DNA of 64,000 nucleotides, taken from the NCBI GenBank assembly GCA_035550595.1, contig DASZOV010000158.1:1-64000 (forward strand), in the 5' to 3' direction. Both the position numbers and the translations under genes were made by a program. This stretch comes from CALFMR01 sp035550595 (GTDB taxonomy: Bacteria > Acidobacteriota > Vicinamibacteria > Vicinamibacterales > SCN-69-37). The stretch's first letter is position 1. Each line of letters begins with the position of its first letter. Positions 7,229 to 16,401 of the stretch are shown here, piece after piece. The notes beneath the pieces were generated by a model. It was not told the origin of the DNA. It did no database searches and saw only the letters and a list, made by a program, of their open reading frames with translations.

Positions 7229-9199
7229 GTGCGCGGACCGTTCGTCCCGGCCAGCGAGTCGCTGCCCGAGATCACGGCCAAGGCCGTCGTGCTCGGCGTC
7301 GTCCTGGCCGCGATCCTCGCCGGCGCCAACGCGTATCTCGGCCTCTTCGCGGGCATGACCGTGTCGGCCAGCATCCCGGCCGCCGTCATCTCGATGGGCG
7401 TGCTGAAGCTCTTCCGCCGCTCGAACATCCTCGAAAACAACATCGTCCAGACGACCGCGAGCGCGGGGGAGTCGCTGGCGGCGGGCGTCATCTTCACGCT
7501 GCCGGCGCTGATCCTTCTCGGCCGGTGGACGACGTTCGACTTCGTGCAGACGACGCTGATCGCAGGGTTCGGCGGCGTGCTGGGCGTGCTCTTCACCGTG
7601 CCGCTCCGGCGCGCGCTCATCATCGAGCGGCCGTTGCAGTTCCCGGAAGGTGTCGCCTGCGCCGAAGTCCTCGAAGCCGGAGAGCGCGGCGGGCGAGGCG
7701 CGTTGTTCATGGCGGCCGCGGCGCTGACCGCGGCGCTGTTCAAGTTCGCGCAGACCGGCCTGCGGCTCTGGCCGGACGCGGCGGAATACGCGCGCACGAT
7801 CGCCGGTCGGCGCGGCCTCGCCTATGTCGGTCTCAATCTCTCGCCCGCGCTCGTCGCCGTCGGCTACATCGTCGGGTTGAACATCGCGGCGCTCGTGTTC
7901 ATCGGCGGCGCCATCAATTGGTGGATTGCCATTCCGATGCTGACCGCGGCGGGCGGCGGCGTGCCCGATGGTCAGACGGCCGCGGGTTACGCGGGGATGC
8001 TGTGGTCGACCCAGACGCGTTATCTCGGCGTCGGCGCGATGGTCGTCGGCGGTCTCTGGGCGCTCGTGCGCATGAGTGGCAGCGTCGTCGCAGGCATCCG
8101 ATCCGGACTCGCGGCGTATCAGCGGATGCGCGCCGGTGGCGCGGCCGAACGTACCGATCGCGACATGCCGATGCCGTGGGTCGGAGCTGCAGTCGTCGTC
8201 GCCATCGTACCGTTGTATTTCCTGTATCACCTGTTCGTCGGCAGCGCAGCGGTGAGCCTGACGATGGCGGTGATCATGGTGGGCGCGGGGTTCGTGTTCT
8301 CCGCCGTGTCCGGTTACATGACGGGACTCGTCGGGTCGTCGAACAACCCGATCTCCGGCGTGACGATTGCGACGCTGCTGTTCGCGTCGTTGCTGCTCCT
8401 CGCGATCGTCGGCGGCGGCGACGCGCGCGGACCGGCCGCGGCGATCCTGATTGGCGCCGTCGTCGCGTGCGCGGCCGCGATTGCCGGCGACAACCTGCAC
8501 GATCTGAAGACGGGACATCTCGTCGGCGCCACGCCCTGGAAGCAGCAGGTGATGCTCATCGTCGGGACGCTGACGTCCGCGTTCGTGATGGCGCCGGTGC
8601 TGAATCTGCTGCTCGCGGCCTACGGCATCGGCGCGGCCACGCCAGAGCACCCGCAGGCGCTGACGGCTCCGCAGGCCACGCTCATGGCCTCGGTCGCGCG
8701 CGGCGTGTTCGAGGGCGGCCTGCCGTGGGGCATGGTCGGGATGGGCGCGCTGCTCGGCGTCGCGATCATCCTCGTCGACGCGTGGCTCGAGCGCCGGCAG
8801 GCGAAATTCCGTGCGCCCGTGCTCGCCGTGGCCGTCGGCATCTATCTGCCGTTCGAGCTGGCCACGCCGATTCTGATTGGCGGATTGACGTCCTACTTCG
8901 TACAGCGGACGGCGCGTCGCGCGGCTGTTGTCGCGGCGACCGAGGCGGATGAAGCCGATCGGATCCGCGCGGTCGAGCAGCGCGGGCTGCTGCTCGCGTC
9001 GGGTCTCATCACCGGCGAAGCGCTCGTCGGCATCGCGATGGCGGTTCCCATCGTCATCGCCTCGCGCGCGGACGTGCTGGCGTTCTGGGGCGTGCACGAC
9101 GCCGCGTGGCCGGGCGTCCTGTTGCTGGCGGCGATCGTCTGGGTCGTCTATCGGCTCAGCGTATCGGCGCGGCGCGAAACGCCGAAGCCGTCGCGGTAA
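7229..9199 (+). CDS. OPT family oligopeptide transporter
   Basis: A 656-residue, highly hydrophobic protein with about 14-16 transmembrane segments. The N-terminus carries the OPT signatures LAGANAYLGLFAGMTVSASIPAAV (split over two helices) and NNIVQTTASAGESLAAG; later blocks include GSSNNPISGVTIATLL and DNLHDLKTGHLVGATPWKQQ, which are strongly conserved in bacterial OPT proteins. The family moves oligopeptides or metal chelates into the cytoplasm by proton symport. The GTG start at 7229 follows the fucosidase stop by two bases, so the two genes are probably co-transcribed. A peptide role fits the neighbouring Dcp-like peptidase. Confidence 0.92.
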   Translation: MRGPFVPASESLPEITAKAVVLGVVLAAILAGANAYLGLFAGMTVSASIPAAVISMGVLKLFRRSNILENNIVQTTASAGESLAAGVIFTLPALILLGRWTTFDFVQTTLIAGFGGVLGVLFTVPLRRALIIERPLQFPEGVACAEVLEAGERGGRGALFMAAAALTAALFKFAQTGLRLWPDAAEYARTIAGRRGLAYVGLNLSPALVAVGYIVGLNIAALVFIGGAINWWIAIPMLTAAGGGVPDGQTAAGYAGMLWSTQTRYLGVGAMVVGGLWALVRMSGSVVAGIRSGLAAYQRMRAGGAAERTDRDMPMPWVGAAVVVAIVPLYFLYHLFVGSAAVSLTMAVIMVGAGFVFSAVSGYMTGLVGSSNNPISGVTIATLLFASLLLLAIVGGGDARGPAAAILIGAVVACAAAIAGDNLHDLKTGHLVGATPWKQQVMLIVGTLTSAFVMAPVLNLLLAAYGIGAATPEHPQALTAPQATLMASVARGVFEGGLPWGMVGMGALLGVAIILVDAWLERRQAKFRAPVLAVAVGIYLPFELATPILIGGLTSYFVQRTARRAAVVAATEADEADRIRAVEQRGLLLASGLITGEALVGIAMAVPIVIASRADVLAFWGVHDAAWPGVLLLAAIVWVVYRLSVSARRETPKPSR

Positions 9200-9207
9200 G
9201 CGCGAGC

Positions 9208-9939
9208 ATGCCAGGGACGACGTGGGCGGTGCTGGCGGTATTGGTTTTTGCCACGTTCATTCGATCGGCGTTCGGCTTCGGCGAGGCCCTCGTGGCCGTG
9301 CCGCTGCTCGCGTTGATCATGCCGGTCGACGTGGCCGCGCCTGTCGCGGTTCTCGTGTCGATCACCGTCGCGGCCGTGATCGTCGTTCAGGACTGGCGTG
9401 CCGTGCATTTCGGCAGCGCGGCGTGGCTCGTCGTCGCGACGCTCGCGGGCACGCCGCTGGGACTCCTCCTGCTGACGCGCGCTCCCGAGGCCATGGTCAA
9501 GGTGGGGCTCGCGGTCGCGATCATCGCCTTTTCCGCGTATTCGCTGCTTCGGCGGCCTCATGCCACGCTCGCCGACAACGGGCTGGCGTGGATATTCGGC
9601 CTGGCGGCCGGCGTGCTGGGCGGCGCCTATGGCATGAACGGACCGCCGCTGGTCGTCTTCGGGACGTTGCGCGGCTGGTCGCCGCAGGAATTCCGCGCCA
9701 CGTTGCAGGCGTATTTCCTGCCTGCCAGCGCGGTCGTCATGGCCGGCTACTGGTTCGCCGGCTTGTGGGTGCCGCCGGTCACCCGTTACTACGTCATGGC
9801 CTTGCCCGGAATCGCCGCGGCCATTCTCCTCGGGCGCGTCGTCAACCGCCGCCTCGACGCGCATCGATTTCTCATGCTCGTCCACGGCGGTTTGATCATG
9901 ATTGGCGCCATCCTGTTCGCCCAGGCGCTCGGACGATAG
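9208..9939 (+). CDS. TauE/SafE family permease
   Basis: A 243-residue membrane protein with about eight hydrophobic helices in the two-repeat pattern of the TauE/SafE family: the N-terminal AFGFGEALVAVPLLALI and the second-half GLAAGVLGGAYGMNGPPLVVFG, each with the expected Gly/Pro-rich turn. The family exports or imports sulfonates, sulfite or other organic anions; the substrate is not shown here. The ATG at 9208 follows the OPT stop by eight bases. The longer in-frame extension from 9106 overlaps the OPT gene and is rejected. It is the last gene of the rightward group starting at 5526. Confidence 0.82.
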   Translation: MPGTTWAVLAVLVFATFIRSAFGFGEALVAVPLLALIMPVDVAAPVAVLVSITVAAVIVVQDWRAVHFGSAAWLVVATLAGTPLGLLLLTRAPEAMVKVGLAVAIIAFSAYSLLRRPHATLADNGLAWIFGLAAGVLGGAYGMNGPPLVVFGTLRGWSPQEFRATLQAYFLPASAVVMAGYWFAGLWVPPVTRYYVMALPGIAAAILLGRVVNRRLDAHRFLMLVHGGLIMIGAILFAQALGR

Positions 9940-9948
9940 GCGCCGACG

Positions 9949-11649
9949 CTATTTCTTCCACCCGATGTCTTCGTAGACGATGTCGGCGAAGCCGCGCGCG
10001 CCGAAGTTGGCGAGGTCCTTCTTCGTCGCGAACAGCTCAGGGCGCTGGTAGAGCGTGATCGAGTGGACTTCCTGCCAGATCAATGCGTCGATGTGATTCG
10101 CGATGTCGATGGCCTTCGCGCGATCGAGCTCTGAATTGGCCTGGTCATAGAGCCGATCGATCTCGTCCGAGCCGACTCGTGCGTAGTTCTGCTGGATGTG
10201 CATCATGCCCTTGGCGTCGCGCGTCGGTTTGGCGTAGATGGATTTTGTCGAACTGATCGGAAACGACGTACCCATCCACGAAAAGATCGTGAGGTCGTAC
10301 TGGCCGGCGGTGATGTACTTGTCGAAGAAGTCATCGCCAGGCACCGTCGTAATCGCCATCTTGATGCCGACGGCGCCGAGCATATTTTGAATCAGTTCCG
10401 ACTCTTGCCGTGACGTCGCAATTCCCGACGGGATGATCATCGTGAGCTGCAGGGGCTTGCCGTTCTTCGTTCGAACATCGCCCGCGAGCGTCCATCCCGC
10501 TTCGTCGAGGAGCGCCTTCGCCTTGTCCGGACTGTACGTACCGACTTCCCCCGAGTTGTCGCGGTAGCCCGTCTGATTCGCCATGAACAGGTGATTGCCG
10601 AGCGTCGTCGTCGGCAGGTTCAGCGGCCCGAGGAGCGCGCGCGCGATGGCGGAGCGATCGATGGCCATGGCGACGGCCCGACGCACGCGGACGTCGCTCA
10701 GAATCGCACCGCTGCCATTCAGCGTGATGTGACGGAAGTTCGGTCCGCCCGCCACGCGCATTTCGACGCCCTCGATGCGCAGCGCCCGCTGGTACTTGTC
10801 CGCGTCAGCACCCACGTCCATGAAATCGATTTCGCTATTGGCCAGCGCATCGATCTGCGCGTCCGGATCGATCACGCGAAACACGATGCGGTCGAGCTTA
10901 GCCGGCGGCCCCCACCACTTCGGATCGCGGACGACGGTGATCGTCTTGGTCGTCTGGTTGATCGATTCGAGCGTGAACGGGCCCGCCGTCTGGAGGAATC
11001 GCCCTTTCCATCCGCCATTGAAGAGGTTCGGATCCCGATCGGTCGACGCCGGATACAGCGGCGTGAACAGCGCCTGCCAGTCCGCGTAGTGGTGAGCGAA
11101 CGTCACGACGACCTCGTGGTCATCCTTGCCGCGCGCGACGTTCTCGATGTCCTCGTAGCCGTTTGCGCCGGCGATGTGGTACGCGGGGTTGGCGCCGTTC
11201 GTGGCCTTCCACTCCCAGTAAAAGTCCTGCCAGGTGATGGGCGTGCCATCACTCCAGATGGCCTTCGGGTTGATCTCGTACGTGACCACCTGCTTCGGAT
11301 CAGTGACCACGGTGGGCTCCGAGGCGAGATAGCTCGGGTTCCAATACGAGTCGGCGTGTGCGTTGGACAAGAACGGTCGTGGCATAAGCGCACCGATCAC
11401 GTACCAGCCGTTCCATTCCGTCCCGTCGATCTGGTTGTAATTGAAGTTGACCGGCATTTGGTCCAGCGGCCACGTCAGCGTCCCCCCGTCGCGCACCTGG
11501 TCGCGGGGCAGGGGATTGATCTGATTCTCAGTCGCGCTCTGTTGTTTCGCGGGCGCCTGATTGGAGGGTGCGCCGCCGCAAGCGGCCGCCGCGAGTCCGA
11601 ATGCCGCGGCGAGGGCCAGAAGTGCGCGTGTCTGCACGGTCGTCTTCAC
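9949..11649 (-). CDS. Peptide ABC transporter substrate-binding lipoprotein (family 5)
   Basis: A 566-residue DppA/OppA-like binding protein. The GTG at 11649 is chosen because AGGAG lies at the right distance and the protein then starts with a lipoprotein signal (LLALAAAFGLAAAACGG) whose lipidated Cys is residue 24. The body has the family-5 landmarks: IWSDGTPITWQDF, a VRRAVAMAIDR block and PDKAKALLDEAGW. It captures peptides or related solutes outside the membrane and hands them to the permeases encoded upstream on the same strand. It is the last gene of the operon, 41 bp after the ATPase gene. Binding-protein-last order permits separate mRNA stability. Confidence 0.9.
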   Translation of the reverse strand: MKTTVQTRALLALAAAFGLAAAACGGAPSNQAPAKQQSATENQINPLPRDQVRDGGTLTWPLDQMPVNFNYNQIDGTEWNGWYVIGALMPRPFLSNAHADSYWNPSYLASEPTVVTDPKQVVTYEINPKAIWSDGTPITWQDFYWEWKATNGANPAYHIAGANGYEDIENVARGKDDHEVVVTFAHHYADWQALFTPLYPASTDRDPNLFNGGWKGRFLQTAGPFTLESINQTTKTITVVRDPKWWGPPAKLDRIVFRVIDPDAQIDALANSEIDFMDVGADADKYQRALRIEGVEMRVAGGPNFRHITLNGSGAILSDVRVRRAVAMAIDRSAIARALLGPLNLPTTTLGNHLFMANQTGYRDNSGEVGTYSPDKAKALLDEAGWTLAGDVRTKNGKPLQLTMIIPSGIATSRQESELIQNMLGAVGIKMAITTVPGDDFFDKYITAGQYDLTIFSWMGTSFPISSTKSIYAKPTRDAKGMMHIQQNYARVGSDEIDRLYDQANSELDRAKAIDIANHIDALIWQEVHSITLYQRPELFATKKDLANFGARGFADIVYEDIGWKK

Positions 11650-11690
11650 CAGCGTCTCCTTTCGACGAGGGCGTCCCCGAACATACACGA

Positions 11691-13877
11691 TCACAGCATG
11701 GCGCGCGTTTCAGCGTAGTGGCACGCGTCCAGGTGATCGTCGCCGCCCGTGCGCGGCCGCAGCGCCGGGGACTCTTCGATACACAGACGCCGCTGGCTGT
11801 CGTTCAGCTCTCCCGCGAATTTCTGGCACCGCGTGCGGAACCGGCAGCCCGACGGCGGATTGGACGGACTGGGCAGATCGCCTTCGAGGACGACACGATG
11901 GCGCGCGCGTTCTTTCTGGGGATCGGGCAGCGGGATCGCCGAGAGCAACGCCTGCGTGTACGGATGCGCGGGCCGGTCGAAGACCTCGTCCACCGAACCA
12001 ATCTCGCTGAACCGGCCGAGGTACATCACCGCGACGCGATCCGCGATGTGCCGAATCACCGAAAGGTCGTGCGCGACGAAGAGGAAGGCCAGTCCGAGCT
12101 CCGCTTTCAGCCGCTCGAGCAGGTTGAGGACGCCCGCGCGGATCGACACGTCGAGCGCCGACACTGGCTCGTCGAGCACGAGCGCCTTGGGCTCGAGTGC
12201 GAGCGCTCGCGCGATGCCGAGACGCTGCCGCTGCCCGCCGGAGAACGCCTGCGGATAGCGATTCGCGTGCTCCGGTCGCAGACCAACGAGCGCGAGCAGA
12301 TCGCGTACGCGTCGCGCGCACTCGGCCGGCGCCACGCCGTGCGCGCGAAGCGGCTCGGCCAGCACGTCGCCAATCGGCAGCCGCGGATCGAGCGACGCCA
12401 TCGGATCCTGGAAGACGACCTGCAGATCGCGCCGGATCGCGAACCGGTCACGCTGAGTCAGCGTCGCGGTGTCGCGACCGAGCACGACGATGGTCCCCGC
12501 CATCGGCCGCGCCAGCTCCAGAATCTCCATGATCGTCGTCGTCTTGCCGCAGCCCGATTCGCCGACGAGGCCGAGCGTTTCGCCGGCGCGGATGTCGAAG
12601 CTGATGCCGTCGACGGCGTGGACCGTGCCGATGCGACGACGGAAGACGCCTTTGGTCAGCGCGTACGTCTTCTGAAGATCGCGTACCTCGATGACGGTGG
12701 GCCGTGCCGCGCGCGGCGTGTCGGCGCCCGCGGTGGGCGGCACCGGCGGCGACGGGAAGATGTCGGCGCCCGTCAATCCACGCGACTCGATTTCGCCGCT
12801 GCGATGGCAGGCCGCGAGCTGCGACGGATCGTCCGGCCGAACGGGCGCGAGCGCCGGCGTCTTCTCGACGCAGACGTCGATGCGCATCGGACAGCGCGGA
12901 TGGAACGGGCAGCCGGTCGGCAGATGCACGAGCGACGGCGGGTTGCCCTCGATCGGCGTCAGCGGCTGGTCGCGGCCCACGTCGAGACGCGGGATCGATC
13001 CGAGCAGCCCGATCGTGTACGGCATGCGCGGGTGATAGAACGCGGCGTCGACGCTCGCGGTTTCCACGAGCGCGCCGGCGTACATGACGGCGACGCGATC
13101 CGCGAAGCCCGCGATGACGCCGAGATCGTGGGTAATGAGAATGACGGCCGCGCCCGTCACGTCGCGCGCGCGCCGGAGGACGTCGAGGATCTGTGCCTGG
13201 ATCGTGACGTCGAGCGCCGTTGTCGGTTCGTCCGCGATGATGACGTCCGGGTCGTTGGCAATCGCCATCGCGATCATCGCGCGCTGGCGCATGCCACCGG
13301 AAAACTCGTGCGGAAACGCGTTGGCGCGCTGCGCGGCGTTCGGGATGCCGACCACGTCGAGCAGCTCGACGGCGCGCGCGCGGGCGGCATCGCGGCCGAT
13401 CTCCTGGTGCGCGGTGATGGCCTCTGCAATCTGATCGCCGACCGGGTAGACGGGCGTCAGCGCCGACAGCGGGTCCTGGAAGATCATCGCGATCTTCCGG
13501 CCGCGCACGCGTGACAGGTCCGCGTCGGTGCGGCCCGTGATCTCGTCGCCGTGGAATCGCACCGATCCTGTGACCCGCGCCGTCTCCGGCAGCAGGCCCA
13601 TGATCGCGAGCGACGACACGGACTTGCCCGATCCCGATTCGCCGACCAGTCCGAGCACTTCGCCCGCATGGACCACGTAGCTCAGATCGCGCACGGCCGC
13701 GACGTTGCCGGCTTCGCTCGGGAACGTCACAGAGAGGTGCGAGACGTCGAGCACGGGCGCGGCGCTGGCGCGCGACGCACGTGCGGCCGTGAATCCATCG
13801 ACCGACGTGGCCAGCCGCTCGGCTTCTGCGGCCTCGGCAGCCGCGCGTTCGGCGGCTTCGTGTCCGCCCCACACCAT
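11691..13877 (-). CDS. Fused double ATPase of peptide ABC transporter (DppD-DppF type)
   Basis: A 728-residue protein with two complete ABC ATPase domains in tandem. Domain 1 has Walker A GESGSGKS (79-86), signature EFSGGMRQR (191-199), Walker B DVIIADEP (211-218); domain 2 has Walker A GESGCGKT (439-446) and signature AFSGGQRQR (544-552). Each is followed by the Cys-rich oligopeptide C-terminal motif (GCPFHPRCP; GCRFRTRCQ) typical of DppD/OppF, which often binds an iron-sulfur cluster. It therefore replaces two separate subunits. The ATG at 13877 overlaps the upstream permease stop by one base (TGATG). A 40-residue Ala/Glu-rich extension precedes domain 1. Confidence 0.92.
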   Translation of the reverse strand: MVWGGHEAAERAAAEAAEAERLATSVDGFTAARASRASAAPVLDVSHLSVTFPSEAGNVAAVRDLSYVVHAGEVLGLVGESGSGKSVSSLAIMGLLPETARVTGSVRFHGDEITGRTDADLSRVRGRKIAMIFQDPLSALTPVYPVGDQIAEAITAHQEIGRDAARARAVELLDVVGIPNAAQRANAFPHEFSGGMRQRAMIAMAIANDPDVIIADEPTTALDVTIQAQILDVLRRARDVTGAAVILITHDLGVIAGFADRVAVMYAGALVETASVDAAFYHPRMPYTIGLLGSIPRLDVGRDQPLTPIEGNPPSLVHLPTGCPFHPRCPMRIDVCVEKTPALAPVRPDDPSQLAACHRSGEIESRGLTGADIFPSPPVPPTAGADTPRAARPTVIEVRDLQKTYALTKGVFRRRIGTVHAVDGISFDIRAGETLGLVGESGCGKTTTIMEILELARPMAGTIVVLGRDTATLTQRDRFAIRRDLQVVFQDPMASLDPRLPIGDVLAEPLRAHGVAPAECARRVRDLLALVGLRPEHANRYPQAFSGGQRQRLGIARALALEPKALVLDEPVSALDVSIRAGVLNLLERLKAELGLAFLFVAHDLSVIRHIADRVAVMYLGRFSEIGSVDEVFDRPAHPYTQALLSAIPLPDPQKERARHRVVLEGDLPSPSNPPSGCRFRTRCQKFAGELNDSQRRLCIEESPALRPRTGGDDHLDACHYAETRAML

Positions 13878-14815
13878 CACTGCGGACCTCGCATGCCAGC
13901 GGCCGGATCGAGCGCATCGCGCAGGCCGTCGCCGACGAGGTTGATCGCGAGGACGAGCAGCACGAGGAAGCCGACCGGGAAGTAGAACTCCCACGCGTAG
14001 GTCAGCGCCGCGCCCGCATAGTTGCCGATGAGCGTGCCGAGCGAGACGTCGGGCGGCTGTACGCCGAAGCCGAAGAACGACAGGCCGACCTCGGCGAGGA
14101 TGAGCGAGCTGACGTTGACCGTCGCGTCGATGATGAGCAGCGACGACATGTTCGGCAGGATGTGCCGGAAGATGATGCGCCACCCGGGCACGCCCATGAA
14201 CCGCGCCGCTTTGACGAACTCGCGTTCCTTGAGCGACAGCGTCATGCCGCGGACGATGCGCGCCGTGATCATCCACTGAAAGGCCGCGAGCAGCAGGACG
14301 AAGATGAACCACGTGCGGCCGCGGAACGACGGCGAGAGGATCGCGATGATGAGGAACGACGGCAGCACGAGCAGCAAGTCGACGACGCCGAGGAGCAGCG
14401 CGTTGATCCAGCCGCCGAAGTACCCGGCGAACGCACCGACGATCGCCGCCACCGTGGTCGCCATCAGCGCACCGAGCACGCCGATCACCAGCGACTTCTG
14501 CAGTCCCCTCATCGTCAAGGCGAACATGTCGAAGCCGTTCTGCGTCGTGCCGAACCAGTGCGCGGCCGACGGCGGCGACAGGAACGCGCTCGTGTCGAGC
14601 TGGTTGTACTGCCAGTGCGTGACGTAGGGGCTCAGATAGGCGAGCGCGAAGAGCAGCAGGACGACGATGCCGCCGACGAGTGCGAGACGCTGGCGAAGGA
14701 GGCGGCGAAGAACGAGGCGTCCGCGCGAGACCGCTTCGCCGGCCGCGTCGAGCTCGACGGGCGGCGGCGGGGCCGCGAGCGGTCGATCGGTGTCTGGCGT
14801 ACCCGCGATGGCCAT
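13877..14815 (-). CDS. Peptide ABC transporter permease, DppC type
   Basis: A 312-residue permease with an N-terminal cytoplasmic stretch, a first helix (LVGGIVVLLLFALAYLSPYV, OppC_N type), then a BPD-transmembrane domain with five more helices. The EAA-like loop that contacts the ATPase is ARIVRGMTLSLKEREFVKAARFMG, split by the usual Gly. The second permease half of the heterodimer is encoded just upstream (14822-15814, six-base gap), and the ATPase gene overlaps the stop by one base. Tight packing shows a single operon. Substrates are peptides by family; specificity is unknown. Confidence 0.93.
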   Translation of the reverse strand: MAIAGTPDTDRPLAAPPPPVELDAAGEAVSRGRLVLRRLLRQRLALVGGIVVLLLFALAYLSPYVTHWQYNQLDTSAFLSPPSAAHWFGTTQNGFDMFALTMRGLQKSLVIGVLGALMATTVAAIVGAFAGYFGGWINALLLGVVDLLLVLPSFLIIAILSPSFRGRTWFIFVLLLAAFQWMITARIVRGMTLSLKEREFVKAARFMGVPGWRIIFRHILPNMSSLLIIDATVNVSSLILAEVGLSFFGFGVQPPDVSLGTLIGNYAGAALTYAWEFYFPVGFLVLLVLAINLVGDGLRDALDPAAGMRGPQ

Positions 14816-14821
14816 CCGGGA

Positions 14822-15814
14822 TTACACGCGCACGCGCGGATCGAGCGCGGCGTAGACCACGTCCGAGAGAAAACCGGCGATGAGCACCAGCACGGCGACG
14901 AAGAGCGTCACGGCCGCGACGGAGTTGACGTCGTTCTTCGTGATCGAGTCCACGAAGTACTCGCCCATCCCGTGCCAGCCGAAGATCTTCTCCGTGAACG
15001 TCGCACCGACGAAGAGCAAGGCGAACTCGTAGGCGAAGAACGTCGCCATCGGGATGAGCGCGGTCCGCAGTCCGTGTCGGATGAGCGCCTGCGATCGTCG
15101 CAGGCCCTTGGCGCGCGCCGTGCGTAGGAAGTCGCTGCCGAGCACGTCGAGCATCGCGTTGCGCTGGTAGCGGCTGTAGAAGGCGATGGCGACGGCGATG
15201 AGCACGAGCGATGGCAGGACGAGGTGCGCGAGCCGATTCGTCATCGCGTCAAGCGACCACGGGACGAGGCCCGGCGTGATCTCGCCTGTCGTGTAGAGCA
15301 GCTTCGTGTCGCCGGTGAAGCCCAGCGCGTTGTTCACGCCGATGCCGGCGTTCTTGAACAGGACCGCAAGGACGACGACGGGAATCGAGAGGGTGACGAA
15401 GGAGAGGACGGTGAGCAGCCGGTCGGAGAGACGATGCTGTCTGACGGCGCCGTACGCGCCGGCCGCGACGCCGAGGAGCGTGCCGACGATCGATCCGATG
15501 AGCATGAGCCGCAGGCTGACCCACATGCGCCGGCCGATCTCGTCGTTGACCGGCGTGTTGTCGATCGTCTGGCCCAGGTTGCCGTGCGCGAGATCGCGAA
15601 CCCAGCGCTCGAAGCGATCGACGAGCGGCGTCTGGTCGTTCATGTTGATCGCGTCGAGCGCCGCGTCGACGACGGCCTCGGGGGGCGGCGGGTTGCGGCC
15701 TTCGTAGCGCGACCGCGGATTGAGCTGCGTGGCGGCCAGGAGATAGGCCACCGACGTCGAGATGACGACGAGCAAGGCGAGATAGACCAGCCGCCGCAGC
15801 AGAAACCCGGCCAT
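14822..15814 (-). CDS. Peptide ABC transporter permease, DppB type
   Basis: A 330-residue permease with the DppB/OppB plan: a first helix at residues 5-27 (RRLVYLALLVVISTSVAYLL), a long periplasmic segment with DLAHGNLGQTI, then the core of five helices. The EAA loop appears as FLRTARAKGLRRSQALIRHGLR. It is the first gene of the four-gene leftward operon (DppB-DppC-double ATPase-binding protein). The ATG at 15814 is preceded by AAGG. A divergent gene starts at 15888, so the 73-bp gap holds both promoters. Confidence 0.93.
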   Translation of the reverse strand: MAGFLLRRLVYLALLVVISTSVAYLLAATQLNPRSRYEGRNPPPPEAVVDAALDAINMNDQTPLVDRFERWVRDLAHGNLGQTIDNTPVNDEIGRRMWVSLRLMLIGSIVGTLLGVAAGAYGAVRQHRLSDRLLTVLSFVTLSIPVVVLAVLFKNAGIGVNNALGFTGDTKLLYTTGEITPGLVPWSLDAMTNRLAHLVLPSLVLIAVAIAFYSRYQRNAMLDVLGSDFLRTARAKGLRRSQALIRHGLRTALIPMATFFAYEFALLFVGATFTEKIFGWHGMGEYFVDSITKNDVNSVAAVTLFVAVLVLIAGFLSDVVYAALDPRVRV

Positions 15815-15887
15815 GCGCCTTCACTATCTCGCGTTGGAGGCGAGGGCTCAAGCCCGCCATGCTATCTTCCCCAGCCGGAGGACACAC

Positions 15888-16346
15888 ATGCTTCGCAGAA
15901 TCGCCATTGGCGCCGGCCTCGTGGGCGCCTTCGCACTGGGGTTGTTCGTCGGCGCTGGTCATCGCGTCGAGGCGGCAACGGCCGTAGCGCAGACCGCGGC
16001 GGCCGCGGACGCGCATCACGTCTTCGAAGTCCGCATCTACACCGCCGGTCCCGGCAAGCTCGACGCCGTCGTCAAGCGCTTCCGTGATCCGGAGGTTGGC
16101 CTGTTCGAGAAGTACGGGATGAAGGCGATCTTCTATTCGACGGTCACCGAGCCGGCCGATCGGCAGAACCAGTTCGTCTACGTACTGCAACACGACAGCC
16201 GCGACGCCGCGCGCAAGTCGTGGGCGGGCTTCATGGGCGATCCGGCGTTCCGCGCCGCGGCGCAGGCGTCCGACGAAGGCGGTCGCGCGGTGGTGAAGGT
16301 CGAGTCGTTCTTCGTCACGCCAACCGACTTCTCGCCGCTGAAGTAG
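15888..16346 (+). CDS. Secreted NIPSNAP-family protein
   Basis: A 152-residue protein with an N-terminal signal segment (IAIGAGLVGAFALGLFVGAG) and a ferredoxin-like NIPSNAP domain: HVFEVRIYTAGPGKLDAVVKRF, then FEKYGMKAIFYSTV and a paired C-terminal SWAGFMGDPAF motif. The family has no settled enzymatic role; members are often small stress or scaffold proteins. The start is well supported by GGAGG seven bases upstream. The signal could also be an uncleaved anchor. It stands alone, divergent from the peptide transporter. Confidence 0.82.
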   Translation: MLRRIAIGAGLVGAFALGLFVGAGHRVEAATAVAQTAAAADAHHVFEVRIYTAGPGKLDAVVKRFRDPEVGLFEKYGMKAIFYSTVTEPADRQNQFVYVLQHDSRDAARKSWAGFMGDPAFRAAAQASDEGGRAVVKVESFFVTPTDFSPLK

Positions 16347-16401
16347 CCGGCTGCTTCCAACAGGACGTTTGTCGATGCACGCCTATCGAAAGGGGAGACT
16401 C

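Noticed and set aside
7205..9097. 630-codon minus-strand ORF opposite the OPT gene
   Set aside because: Arg/His/Asp-rich composition with no hydrophobic pattern; it is the usual antisense shadow of a high-GC gene. The OPT frame is clear.
11568..13514. 648-codon plus-strand ORF opposite the double ATPase
   Set aside because: No domain; the minus frame has complete Walker and signature motifs.
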